A program made the translations under genes and the position numbers. The notes under the pieces were generated by a model. That model saw only the letters and a program-made list of their open reading frames with translations. It searched no databases and was not told where the DNA came from. Below, in pieces: positions 22,935 to 34,445 of a DNA stretch of 64,000 nucleotides; position 1 is the first letter of the stretch, and each line of letters starts with the position of its first letter. Source of the DNA: Favolaschia claudopus (taxonomy: Eukaryota; Basidiomycota; Agaricomycetes; Agaricales; Mycenaceae); assembly GCA_037176885.1 (NCBI GenBank), contig JAWWNJ010000016.1, positions 1,860,001 through 1,924,000 of the forward strand, in the 5' to 3' direction.

Positions 22935-25900
22935 AGGAGTGGGGCTTATGCGCCAAAAGGTCCGATCCTGAGGCGGACGGAAATGGCCGGAAAATTGGCT
23001 CTACGTCCGATACGAATGCGTACGAAATTGACGGAAAAATGTGCGACGTCCGATAAATGACGCGGACGGAGATGGCCGGTCGCATCTGAGGTCCGATCAG
23101 TTGGCGTACACTTTTAAGAGGTCGACCATGCACTGATGTGCAGAATAAAAGTATTCGATATCTACTAGAACACGCCAACTACCTTCCGCTCTACCTTCTG
23201 TCTTTTTTTCAGACTTTGTAGTTGCACCCCCCATGTTTTCAGTAAAGGACGTGACCAAGACGTGACCAAATTTGTTACGCGTTCAGCGAGCTTTGACACT
23301 ACGTTTGAACGCGCTTGAAAATATTTTGTCTAACTCTGCCCTTGATACTCGCAGCTTGAGAGTGTTCCAATGAACACTTGGCGTACTTTCCGTCACACCT
23401 TGTGCGCCTCTCAACTATCCCTGGCTGGGAAGGGCGTTAAGGTGTTGACGCGTGTGGTCACATATGTGACCATCGTGACTCTCCTCTTGTCCACGTCGTT
23501 TCCCCGCTACCATCCAACGCGACATGTCCCTGGTATCCTCTCCTCAAGGATCAACTCATTGGCGCGTTTCCTGAACCTTAGGACTATTCGAAAGCACTAC
23601 AAAATGAGCATCTTCCTATCTACACAGAGTCATTTTTTTGTTCGCGAACATTGTGTCATGGTGTCGTTGGCGGCCATTTCTCTACGCCTTGGAACGCATC
23701 CGACAGCTCGTATCGGCTCCACATGCATGACAATTGAATGGGGAAGTCAAGCACAGGTACCTCGGCAAGTTTTGGGAGGTAAGTCATCCAATATATGGGA
23801 CCCTGCAAAATTGATTGTCGGTCTCTCAAATGATCTTATTCCAGTTGTAATATATTATATAGCCGCTCGTTTTTGCAAAACGTCTCGTAATTCGCTCCTT
23901 CCTTCCTACCCCACCTAAAAATCCCAAACTCAACTCAACGATGGGCAAGAAGAAAGGTTTGTTTGGCTTCTACTCTTGCTTTCAAAGTGGTTCCTCACTG
24001 TTTCATTCTTCAAGACCTCAATCCACATAAACCAACTCTAAAATGGTCCTCTCGCCTTCATTTTGCTCACCAATTCTGGCCGGCTTTGCAATTTTTGGCG
24101 AAATTTGTCTTGAGCATTGTTGCCCTCGGCGCTGACCCCCGAGTCCAGCATGCAATCAAGACTGTCGCTATCGCCTCCAGCGTCTCAATCAACACAGTGG
24201 TGGCCGCCTTCGTCATTTACCTCTGTGAGACATTCATCCTAATGGTCTTTTTACGTGAGTTTTCTACTTTTTTTGTTTTTTTTTGCGTGCCCGAGCCTAA
24301 GTTGTTATCAGTTTCTCTCCTTTGTCCACACTCCCTTCCATTTCATCGTTATCTGAAACCTCCAGTTCGGTACCACCGCACCCACATCAGTCATTTGCGG
24401 CGAGACAGGCTGGCTAAGTACGGGTTTTCTCCCCCCGGTGACTACAGCTCCTCGTCTCTGCCCTCACCATGCAACCCTTTCGACGACTTCATTGCTAGCC
24501 TCGACCTCGAGGACGGCATACTCGAAAGCACGCTTGACTTTGACGTCAACTTTTGGGACACCAACACCGACACCGACGACGATGGTAGCAGCGAAGCCGC
24601 TGACAGCTACAGCAGTCACTGGAGTGACGGCGACTCATCCGCTGACACTAGTCCTCACATTCCTTACTCCACTTCCCTCAACTCTCCTTCTCATGCTTCC
24701 CCCAACCTCGTTGTCATGCAAGGCGGTGGCGGCGGTGCACCCGACTCTCCCTCTCAGCCCATCGACCTCTCTTCTGACGATGAGGACATTGATTTACAGG
24801 CACGTAACACCGCCCGATACGTCCCTCTCGATGCCCGATTGTCTGTCATTCCAAGTGAGAAGGTCACCGTCTCGGATCTTCTCATTGAGGAAATTCCTTC
24901 CCCTTCCACTGACACTCGACCGGCATATTTTTCGAGCGAGCCCGAAAACATGGAAGGGACCTCATCCCACTGGTATCACACCCTCACCACTGCGGTCTCT
25001 TTCCTGCCGCTCCTTCGAGCATCTTTCAATGATGCCTTACGGGACGGTGCAAAGTCAATCTGTTTCCCCCATCTCCCCGGCAAACGCTACCCGCTCTGGG
25101 CAGAGAGCTTCCTCTCCGAGATCCAGAGTTTCATCAACAAGCGCAACCGATGGCAGGCAGCGCGCAATTGGCTCAATGATCTCGAAGTGGATGAGCTGCA
25201 TGCCGATCCTGTTGATAGGTGCTGGAGTGCATTCGGTTATTTGTCCTGGAACACGGTGATCTCTGGTCTCAGTCCCTCGGTCCACCTCACCTCGCATGAC
25301 CTTGCGTCTTTCCTGGGCACCCAGTGGTCAAATGATGACATGATTAATGCTGGCGTGGACTACATCCTTCGGCATCTCGATCCACGCAGCCGCGTCCGCA
25401 TCCTCAATTGCCTTTTTATCCAGTCACTCACCAATCTTCATGCTGCTCGGGCGGGTGGTAGCTACCGCCCTCCTAAGCTCTCTCCAATCGACAAGGCTAT
25501 CAGTGCAGGAATCGTTGATACGGTCTACTTCCCCCTTCATGTAACAGGCAATCATTGGACACTGCTCCATATTGATCTTGTCCATCATACCATCGCATTC
25601 GCCGATTCTCTCTCCGGATCTCCACCCTCTGAAGAGCTAGCTCTCGTTCGCTGGTGGCTAAAATCATTTTTCTTGATGGCATGGCGTTCTCATGTTGAGT
25701 CCCACCCTGACTACAATGTCAATACACAGTTCATCTCGCGCGAGTCATACGACATTTTCCTCACTATCTGCGACTCGCTCCTCTCTCTAATGCTCGTATA
25801 TCGGAAATACTTCCCCACCTACCCCTTCCTACCGTGGTTGCACTCCACCGAGGTGTGCGAGCACATCTTCGGTATGCTGCGCCAACTAAAGAAGGACTTC

Positions 25901-27817
25901 ACATATGGGGACATCCTATATCTCGAGCGCAAGCTGCAGGTTCTCATGATGGGCGCTTTCAAGAACTTGTCGCCTGATCAGCAGGAAAACCAGGCATCGG
26001 CCGGATATATGCACACCTACTTCAAGGCCGATGACCTCGACCTTTCCGCACTGAGAGAGTTTCCCAGTGACGAGGAATTTCAGAAGGCTTCCGCTTTCGC
26101 CTTTGACGAGGCCACGCAGCTCTTGCGTGTCGTCGGCATTGATGCACTTAAGATGCTTGCTGCTTATCGTCCTCCTGCACCTGTCCACCTCCGACCTGCT
26201 ACGTCTCGGCCGCCGCAGACAATTGCTCAATTTCTAGCTTTGTACAAGCCTGTCGCTAAAACATCTAAAGCTGAAGAGACTGCGGAGGCCTGTGAGATGG
26301 CACTCGCGGCCGAGGCCTTGGACAAATCTCTAGCTATGTGGGTTTTCGCTGAATAGTACTATCAAGTATTGACACATATACCAGTGCCGCTCTTCCCGAC
26401 TCTACGGACGAATCTCTCGAGAGCCTTACCTTGGACCTCGAAGCAATACTTGCAATGCCGATCAAGGTGAGCACTCAATGGCATCAAACTGGCGGAAGAA
26501 GGGTTGCTGATTTTGTTTATCTTAGGGTGCCCCGATTCAATCACTCGCCGACTACGCAATTCCATTAACATTAGGCATTCACCTCAACGATCTCATCCTC
26601 GTGTCGGAGCGGATGCGACATCAAACTAAAAGCACCTCCAAAGCCGTCCGTCAACACGGTAGATTATCTACCATCATGGAGAGGCGTTCCAAGGGCACCA
26701 CCGAGTCGGAGTCGGGTCCATCCCTTCGCGAGATGCTCATTCAGCGTCTAGCTGTAGCTGTACCAGCCGCTGACACCCTGAACAAAACGACAGGTGTCGA
26801 TCGTTATGTCAGACACGCAGGTACTTTTGGAGGGTCGGGCGCTCCCAGCAATGTTCGCGCTCAGAACAAAGCCACAGTCAAGGGTGTTGCAGCGGCGGTG
26901 AGTTCTTACCTAAGTGTGTCTCCTGTCCTCATCGGGTTTGGCAGAAATTTGGAGCAGCGCGTGTTAAGGCATTCAAGAACTTACAATGGATCCACGAAAA
27001 CATGCACCTCGCTAATATCACTGAGCTCAATCCGCTGAAACCCTGCGACTATGTGATTGTCTTAAAGCCCGGTAATGGTCGGCCGGAGGTTCTTCTTGGC
27101 ACAGGTTCGTAGTTTGAGCTTTCGTTTCTGCTTTATTCTTACTGAGAAGTTGTCAGTTGTTTCCATGTACACGAAAAACACGATGCATGACTGGATTCCG
27201 AACGCGCCTCACGTTGGAACTCCATCATACATCTGCGTCGAGGCTTATCGTAGGTTCGCGGGAGCCATGTTCAGCTCGATCGCGTGCGAGCGCCTGTCGT
27301 GCCCAACTGTACTCCAAATCCCGCGAACTCACCTTCTTTTCTCGCTCGCATCATACAAAATCACCCGACAGTCTCTTCCCACTCCCGAAGGCTACCCCCA
27401 CACGATGGCCACACTTTGTGCTGCCTCTCTTGACGTATTTAACACGATGCACATGAATGCAGCAGCTTTCCAAGCTGCTGTTCGTGCCATTGGGCAGGGC
27501 TTGAAGGACAATAACGTCGGGGAGGATATGATGGCGGGAGAAGACGCAGAGCTGCCGGAGAACGAGGAGGCAGCGTAGCATGTCTTACAGTAGAGTATTC
27601 ACCATAATGCTGACGGAAATGTCGATTTTCGAAGTCCTATCTGTAATGCTGACGGACTTGTGCCGTGCAGAGGTCCGATCTGTTTGGCGGACGAAGAGGA
27701 GCAAAATCTGAGCTACCCGATCACAATGCGTACGAAAATGGCGCAAAAACAATTGTACGGAAACACCAAAAATGGGCGGTTTCGGATCGGACCTTTCGGA
27801 GCATAAGCCCCACTCCT
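22935..27817. mobile_element. Inner nested transposon (element B), 8-bp target duplication
   Basis: The ends are inverted repeats starting AGGAGTGGGGCTTATGC and continuing through AAAGGTCCGATCC. They are flanked by a perfect 8-bp duplication GACGGAAG (22927-22934, 27818-27825). GGTCCGAT, ACGTCCGAT and GGCGGACG motifs recur inside both ends (22965-23100, 27670-27795). It is inserted about 120 bp downstream of the stop codon of the element A transposase. It carries one multi-exon gene. An 8-bp duplication fits hAT or KDZ-type elements, but I cannot assign the superfamily from sequence alone. Confidence 0.85.
23941..27578 (+). CDS. Element B protein: Ulp1-like protease region joined to transposase-like C-terminus
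   Basis: Seven exons can be built (23941-23956, 24015-24254, 24366-26337, 26385-26466, 26526-26897, 26945-27104, 27157-27578). They join in frame to 1087 residues. An acidic Ser/Asp-rich region is followed by a Ulp1/C48-like segment, with H482 in GNHWTLLHID and D499 in FADSLSG. The 17-residue spacing matches that family. The expected Gln and Cys-Gly motif after the Asp is absent. The sequence instead runs directly into a stretch with FISRESYDIFLTICDSLL and STEVCEHIFGMLRQLKKDF, which I recall from large transposon-associated protein families of agaricomycetes. This suggests an in-frame internal deletion removed the catalytic Cys and part of a transposase core. Its job was probably transposition or protein deconjugation within the element; it is likely defective now. 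Confidence 0.6.
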
Positions 27818-30800
27818 GACGGAAGGCAAAGAGATTCGCTGGCATCACAAAGGCTGTGCAGCGTGACGTCACCCACAACTCGGACACTTTGACCGGCCAA
27901 AAAAAATCGGTCTCGCTCACTCAATTCTCAACCAATCGGACCAAACTTTTTTGTATGTCTATAACATATTTGAGCGGGTCGTCGATCTAGCTACTCAAAT
28001 CCCCGCCAATCTTCCTCTGCGTCGAGTCCTACTCTGGTTTTTGTTAAGTGTCCGGGTACTGGGGGAGGGATAGTACGCTTTGGTGAACGGTCGGAAAAAG
28101 TTGAACTTCAAACCATCTGCTGACCCAAATTCTCGCCCCTGAAAAGTATTGAGACGACCCTTGTTAGCTTGCCTGATTATGGTATTGTCTACCAAAGCTC
28201 CGTAGGATTGACACAGAAGCAATGTCATGCCAACCGCTGAACCCGGAGGTGGCAAAAGGTGTAGCATTATGTGTGAATTTCAACGAGCTGCGATATCAAT
28301 AAAAGTTTCTTGAGGAGCTGTTCTTTCGCAACGGTGTAACACAGATATCTTGGAGCTTGACCAGGACGAATGAAGTAAGCGCCGTGGCTGAACTGCAGAG
28401 GCCGGAAATTGTACCTATACCTGGGAATTCATGTGACCAGTTCCATTGAGAAACAAACTACTCTGCTCTCTGATATGCAAAACAAGGGAAGTAATCTTCT
28501 GTCGAACGGTCGAACCATCAAGTAATTTGATCCCCCCAGCAATTCCAGCACACACCGAAACCCGACCGTGTAACCGATCCTGAGAAACCCAAGAGAAACC
28601 TGAAGAGGTCGAGAGTCACATAGACATGGGCCAGTACGTACCGCAGCTCATCTAATTTTTCCAACTCGCATTTGTAGAATTTGGCTGAGGATATGAAGGC
28701 TACAGCGAGTGTCGAACAGAGGCGACGAGACTCGGATAAGATGGCACTCACGTGACCGCGTTGTTGTCGCGACGCAAACACACGTGATGGGAATGTCACA
28801 CATAATGAATCTGATAGTCGTCGCTTGTCGTCACCAAGGCAGCTTGGTTCTGTGCTACCACCATCGCCGCGCACCCCTCCGTTACTTATCTCCCCCTACT
28901 CTCGACGACACCTAACCCGTTCCGTTCTTTCCCCCACGCGACTTTACACCGGTGTCGCCTGCATCCTTCAGCGTCAGCCAGACAATCACCGGCAGGGTGG
29001 GGAGTCGGAAAGCTAGGGAAAGATAGAATAAGTACGTCGGCGCTGACTTTTCTGTAGCTTCGCCCACTCATATGCATCATCGCAGAACCCACCCCCTGCT
29101 ATCATCTCCCTACGCTCGGCGTCACGTCCACAGGTCAAAGCAGCTTTGCCCAGCGCTATACATATCAACACATGCACCAACATTTCTCTTTGAGTCGATC
29201 CCAGCACAGACGGTGCCCAGTAGTGTGACACTGCTTCCGCATGGCTATTCATACGGGACAGAGGTGCGTGTACTTGCCTATCTCCAATTACTTCCACTTA
29301 CACATTCCTCTCTTGCCTGGACACCGACTTCGACGAAGATAGCGCGCTCTGTGCTCACGAACGTCATCTGATGCCAACGCTACCACACCGACGCCCTAGT
29401 GCCGGCTTCCTCGCTCTCACATCTACAAACTGCCCACTCTAATTTGGAAGTAAGGTAGGTATGGGTATCCACCTGCTTTTATCTACGCAGCTAAACTAAA
29501 TGCCACTTGCCCGAACGCCGTCGACCATCGACCAACAGTCCCTTCGGACCACATAAATGGTAAGCATCCTCTGTCTCGCGTGATTGTCATCGCTGATGAT
29601 TTCGAGCTGTAGGGGTGCGGGTAATTAAGTGCCAAAGACATTCACTGCTTCAACAATGTCGCTACTGTGAGTCTCATTTACAGTAATATGGCTTTTTGTT
29701 TCTCCTTTCAAGTTCGCGTTGAGTCCGCTGTTTTGTTAAACCCGTTTTGTTCTGCTAATCGGATGAGCTGTCTCATTATTAATGTGTAGCACAAACAGTG
29801 ATTAAGTACGGCTAAAAATGAATGATTTGATTCGTCCTACACACCTGATTTTCAGTGTTCTGTTAAAAACTGATTAACGGACTGCTGCTTAATCCATGTT
29901 AAAACGGACTTGCAGCGCCGATGCAACCAGGGGCGCAGGTACACGCACGGGAGCCAGGCAAGTGTTTAACAGAGCATTGCTTAAACATGATTTGCGGCCT
30001 ATACCGGGATTGATTAATCAAACTTCATATAGATTCATCCCAGGCGACGGATTCAACAACACCTTAACCTTCCTCATAGCCACAGCCAGCCGTTATATCT
30101 CATGTCAGTACTTAATCATTCCTGCCTGAGTCGTCAATGCCACCCACCTCTATCACACCTCTCGTTCTAACTTCCCCTCGTCTCAGTTGCCGACTCCCTC
30201 GCGCTCGCAACGGTCATCGCCGTCGAAAATTGGTAAGCAACGGTGCCACCCTCCGTCCCTATAGAGTATTTACTCATCCATCCTACTATGTATACCACAG
30301 CGGCGGCCCAGAAATCCCCTTCCGCTGGAATCGCACCGACGCCGCGGCTCCCAACTCTCCCGGCGTGCCCGAGCCGCAAGAAGCCCTCGACGCGCACATC
30401 GGTGCGTTTGCGAGGCAGGGGTTTAATAAGGAGGAGATGATCGGCTTGGTTGCGTGTGGGTGCGTACGCTTCTCTCTCTCCGAGAGCCGATGCATGATCA
30501 CGCTTTGCATTACTTACTTGCTAATTTTCTTGGAATGAAGACACGCTTTCGGCGGCGTCGAGCACGAGCCCTTCCCACAAATCGTCCCGGAGATGAACGA
30601 CCCAGAAAATACGCATGTATGTTTTTCTTTCGCGTTTTTCGTCATATGTTACAGCTCTTTGAATGAATGAATGATTTGTTTCTCAGAGCGTGCATCCGTT
30701 TGATTCCACGTTCGTTACTTTTGACAATACTGTGTGAGTGCTTGGTAACCTAGTATTAATACCTGGCTCTTAATTTGAACTCACCGACGTCTCCTTCCTT

Positions 30801-31918
30801 CCTTCGAAGTGCGACTGAATATATGTCCGGCACCACTCAAAACCCCCTCGTCGTCGGATTGAACGACACGTTCAACTCGGATAAACGGATTTTCGGGAGT
30901 GATGGGAATGCTACTATGAAATCGTGAGTTCTGCTTGGTTTTGTTTTGTTACCTCTCGGTCTTGTTGCTCATACCCGACATACCCTACGTGGGGTAGATT
31001 CGCCGACTCGCCCTCGCATTTCGCCTCGACCTGTGCGAGCTTGATTGCCCGCATGATCGACACGGTTCCGACAGGCGTGCAGCTCACGGACGTGTTGGAG
31101 CCTCTCCCTATCAAGCCTGCCGATGTCGAGCTGCGGTATAATACTAATGATTCGAGGGTTCAATTATCCGGCAGCGTGCGGGTGAGTGTGCCATCTCTTC
31201 ATATTCATCTAGTCGATGTAGCCATCCAATACCTCCGACGCAGCTCTGGAACACCCCCAAAGACGACTCTCGCTCCGTCCGTCTCCTCTATACCGACCGC
31301 CTCGGCGGAACGGGTAACCGCTCTCTCGGCTTCACCGGCACTTCCACCGCCGTCGGCACCAAGTACACCTCGTCGTGGTATTCCTTCGCCAATGCCAATG
31401 TCACTGATGAAGATGAAGACCCCTCCGCTACGGTCGAAATCGATCCCAAAGCCGGAATCACGTCGCTGGCTTTCGTGGTGGACGGGAAGTTGGAGGATCA
31501 GGATGGGGTGGGGTTCAAGATGGAGGATCGCGTGATGCATGCGACAAGCTCGTGTCTGATGTCCGGGGGTGACATGGCTCGGATTGAGGTTGCGGCAAGT
31601 GTTCCTTGGACTCTTTTCGCTCATCCGACCATCTCTTCACACCCACAGGTACGCACGGACGCCTCACCCCTCCGCGTCTATATCGAGGAAGTCAAATTCG
31701 GCTTCCCAAACGTCCCCAAAGTCATCGAGCACGATATTCCTCCCCCGTCTGGCTCGCAGGATCCCCATCAACCACCGGCATATACCATCTGGAGTCTCAA
31801 TTTGTCGGCCTCGAACGTGTTCTTTTACAACATTGGCGCAGAATTTGCTGGAGGAGTGAAGTATTCGACGGCAACTACGTATACAACTGGGTTGAAGGGG
31901 CCGAATTGTCCGCAGTGA

Positions 31919-32195
31919 TACTGGAATTGGATGGGGTGTGTGGACTTCTAATGTTTGAACGAATTATGAGCGAAAACACAGCGTGTTTCCTTCTTTCTTA
32001 TTCTATTGCTTTTTAATCCATCGTCCGAGTCTTTGTTCGCACATGCCCATAGTTAGCCCACAACGACTCGGGTAACTTCCTTCAATCATGGGATACTAGA
32101 ATTTGAAGTGACTTGAAGAGGGAAACACCCCCTTTCTACTCCAAGAACATGAGACGATGAAGATATACCCCAAAACGGATAAAAAAAACTAAATT
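31919..32195. other. Intergenic, no feature seen
   Basis: This is the A/T-richer 3' flank of the peroxidase gene. No gene or repeat is recognised. Confidence 0.4.
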
Positions 32196-33230
32196 TCAAC
32201 TACATGTTATCTTCTCATTCGCACCCGTGCTACGCCTCGGCTCGCCCTCTCTGTTTCTTAGGAAGAGATCTGCAACCAAAAGCGCCTGTGGCGTCTCGGT
32301 CCTCGATGAAAATCCTTTTGCAAGCGAGATGTTGGAAGATGACGAAGTAGTTGGAGTTCCAGGTAGACTTTGGGAGCGAGAGTTGAGGGCATATGCGGCG
32401 GTGAGAGCTGCCAGAAATATGTAAGGATTTATCGCACCAGAAAAGCGACAAGAACTGCAACACCACCACGAAAACAAAAAAACGTGATGAAATGCAAAGA
32501 AATTCGAGAATACTCACCTGATACCGACGACGCAAGGGGGATCCATAAATCCCACGTCCACTCAGGTGGGATGCATGACAGCTCGACTGTGCGAATCAAG
32601 TGCAAAGAAAAACCGAATATCTCATCGAGATGAAAATCGATTGTTTGAGGGACGCATTCGGCTAGAGAGGTGGTCAGAAGAGTAGATTGGGCCGTGTAGG
32701 TGACGCGGATGACGACTGTCAGCGTATTTGGCGGTCAATATGTGGGGGTTTGCGAACTCAGGTGAAAGCGGCTGAACGCACCACATAAAAGCCACATTAC
32801 CGCGACGTAGATAAGAGCGTTTATTTGTTGGTCGACACGTGAGAGGGAGTTATCAGGGCTGGGATGTCGTGCGAGGCGCAGCCTTGGAAGATATCATTGA
32901 ACTAGGATTTAGTATGATGAAATCATCAAAATGAAATGTGCTTACATTCTACTTATAGTCCCCGCCGTGGCAAAGGCCCAAGCCGTGGGAGCTGCTTGGT
33001 AGATCTCGAATACTACTGTATTATGAATTCCGTATGAGAAAAGGGTGGATAGACCGATGGCGATTTGAAGGAGGGAGAGGAGCAGGACGAGGTCTGCGTA
33101 GGGGATACATAAGTGGTCCACGACACAGTAAAAGATAGGACGAACGATACGCAGTGATGAACGAGGCCATTGTCTGCAGGTTCTGGACAAAGAGTATTTA
33201 GGGGAGCGTTCGGAGACTTGCAAATGCAAA
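32196..33230 (-). pseudogene. DUF6534-like multi-pass membrane protein remnant
   Basis: On the minus strand, hydrophobic segments occur at about 33140-32960 (ADLVLLLSLLQIAIGLST... and ...AAPTAWAFATAGTI). A short piece near 32700 reads LTVVIRVTYTAQSTLLTTSLA, and near 32400 a piece reads LTAAYALNSRSQSLPGTP. The order and character match the C-terminal half of fungal DUF6534 proteins (compare the intact gene at 58.0 kb, which ends ...NCMLYVLNTRRSL). The frames between these segments contain stops and shifts that I could not resolve with normal introns. The N-terminal part is not convincing, though an ATG followed by an intron lies at 33637. Probably a decayed copy. Confidence 0.4.
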
Positions 33231-33239
33231 GGTTTACTT

Positions 33240-34040
33240 ACCGATGACCGAGTAAGTATTTGTATTCACCACGTGTACTTAGCGGCGAGCGTGTTTCGGA
33301 AATTCGTTATTCAAATGACCGCGTATTTCTACCGCATTTGCCGGTGAATTCCCTTCGTATTCGAACGTTGGCGAGGGGGTAACTAATGCTGGAAGAATTC
33401 GACCCTTGGTGGGCACGGAATTGACTCGGAACCTGCACCTACAATCACTGGTCCTCTGACTTTTGGGATAGTGACTACCAATCTTTTAGGATCGTTCCCG
33501 TACGGACGACTGACAAATACCAGAACGAAGCAAGCCCTTTTGCCAAGGTCTGGTGGAAAGTAGAGGAAAGGCCCGAGCAGATGAGAGTAGAGGACAAGGA
33601 GCGTGGAACTCACTAAGCCCAGCTGGGAATCCGACATGATCGGACTGTCAGCCGATAATCGGCACAGAAATTCAACTTACGTACTCTATGTTCAACATGT
33701 TCGAATTCAAGTTCCGGAGAAAGTTGGGATTTGAGATAGCTTCGAAGCCAAAGCAACATAATGGAGAGACTCATAGATGAAGCTCAGAATTAATGAACTA
33801 CGGTGGAATGTCGTCTGTAATCCCAATTTTGTTTATGTTCTCAGCATTTAAATCGAATCGTGAAAACGTAAATATCCTGGCTCCCTTCTGCAGTATGAGT
33901 ACTACGCCCAATACACTTAGTCATGCCCAATTACTCTAGCCTGTGGTAATGCAAAGAATTCGAACTGATCCAATCGCCTGGTTTGGCCTACAATAAGCCA
34001 TTAGTCACGGGTTAATGAGGAACGAGCAGATAAGATAAGG
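33240..34040. other. No recognisable gene
   Basis: Apart from a possible short first exon at 33614-33637 (minus strand, ATG then a GTGAGT donor), nothing supports a gene here. Confidence 0.3.
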
Positions 34041-34044
34041 ATGC

Positions 34045-34398
34045 TCACGAGAAGCACGCATCTTCCACAGGGATAGAGCCAGAGCCCTCGCCTACCTTAC
34101 ATTCGGCTATAAATATTCTGTCAGGGAAACAACAGAACGGCCAATCAGCTTGAACACACTCACCGGTGGTGTAGCTAAAGATACGGCAATTTGCCGCAGT
34201 TCCCGTTGTAACGCTAACTGAAGTTGTGTTGGGAGTATCACGGCAGATTTGATCTTCGTGAACTCCAGTCCAGGTATCGAGCGGCGAGCCGAAGCATCCG
34301 TTATCAGCGAAGGAGGAGACGATAGGGAGTGTCGTTAAGTCGGGCAAGGTAGCGGATGCCACCCCCAGAACTGCTGCAGCCAAAGTCAAGATACGCAT
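34045..34398 (-). CDS. Small secreted protein, 117 residues
   Basis: This is one open frame with a signal peptide (MRILTLAAAVLGVASA), about 100 further residues and several Cys residues (CFGSP, ICRD, NCRIF, GECVQ, CC, AEC, ACFS). No known domain is recognised. A possible 46-bp GTGAGT..ACAG intron lies around 34118-34163, but splicing it would end the protein within a few codons, so the unspliced frame is preferred. Small secreted Cys-containing proteins are common in basidiomycete secretomes; function unknown. Confidence 0.6.
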   Translation of the reverse strand: MRILTLAAAVLGVASATLPDLTTLPIVSSFADNGCFGSPLDTWTGVHEDQICRDTPNTTSVSVTTGTAANCRIFSYTTGECVQADWPFCCFPDRIFIAECKVGEGSGSIPVEDACFS

Positions 34399-34431
34399 TA
34401 CTGACGTCCTCGGGGTGGGCTGAGTGTTCGA

Positions 34432-34445
34432 CCTTTATATATATA
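34432..34445 (-). promoter_or_regulatory. TATA-rich promoter element of the small secreted protein gene
   Basis: The minus strand reads CATATATATATAAAGG about 35-50 nt upstream of the start codon at 34398. This fits a core promoter. Confidence 0.5.

Larger units (their letters stand above)
20305..28073. mobile_element. Middle nested transposon: pogo-like element (element A)
   Basis: The terminal inverted repeats begin CTATCCC(C/T)CCCC and both continue to CCCGGACAC. They are flanked by a TA dinucleotide on each side (20303-20304, 28074-28075), as expected for Tc1/mariner-pogo elements. CGGACAC repeats occur near both ends. It carries one transposase gene. Subtracting the inner element B and its 8-bp duplication leaves about 2.88 kb, a normal size for a pogo-type element. 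Confidence 0.85.
18847..30038. mobile_element. Outer nested transposon (element C)
   Basis: Inverted repeats at both ends share ATATGAAGTTTGATTRATCA, then a CGGTATA-GCCG-AAATCA stretch and TTYAAGCA. Similarity continues loosely for about 170 bp and is rich in GATTAA/GTTTAA. The insertion sits in exon 3 of the peroxidase gene and is flanked by a 7-bp duplication CCCAGGC (18840-18846, 30039-30045). Removing element A leaves about 3.4 kb. No transposase is recognisable in its own sequence (18847-20302, 28076-30038), so it is probably non-autonomous or decayed. The superfamily is uncertain; 7-8 bp duplications occur in several. Confidence 0.85.
18276..31918 (+). pseudogene. Secreted fungal haem peroxidase, split by an 11.2-kb nested transposon
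   Basis: Exons 1-2 (18276-18482, 18593-18685) encode a signal peptide and the distal haem site WVR..YHDMATH, with Arg four residues before His. Exon 3 starts at 18838 with AACCCAGGC and is interrupted; it resumes at 30046 with GACGG. Joining the two flanks gives the uninterrupted reading RPENPGDGFNN. Downstream exons carry the proximal haem region IGLVACGHAFGG (split by an intron at about 30460-30540), then FVTFDNTV, TQNPLVVGLNDT and a long C-terminal domain ending at 31918. About ten exons are predicted. The last intron begins with GC (about 31593-31649). The paralogue at 62.7 kb supports exon limits. As it stands the coding sequence is broken; splicing out 11 kb is unlikely. It belongs to the haem peroxidase superfamily and was probably extracellular. 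Confidence 0.85.

Noticed and set aside
22935..27817. Firm KDZ (Kyakuja-Dileera-Zisupton) assignment for element B
   Set aside because: The 8-bp duplication and Ulp1-like part would fit, but I cannot identify the KDZ catalytic motifs, and hAT elements also give 8-bp duplications.
18847..30038. One 11-kb transposon carrying both a transposase and a protease gene as cargo
   Set aside because: Three separate sets of inverted ends and three different target duplications show sequential nested insertions.
32370..32633. A small + strand gene at 32.4-32.6 kb
   Set aside because: It is antisense to the DUF6534-like remnant and has no recognisable features.
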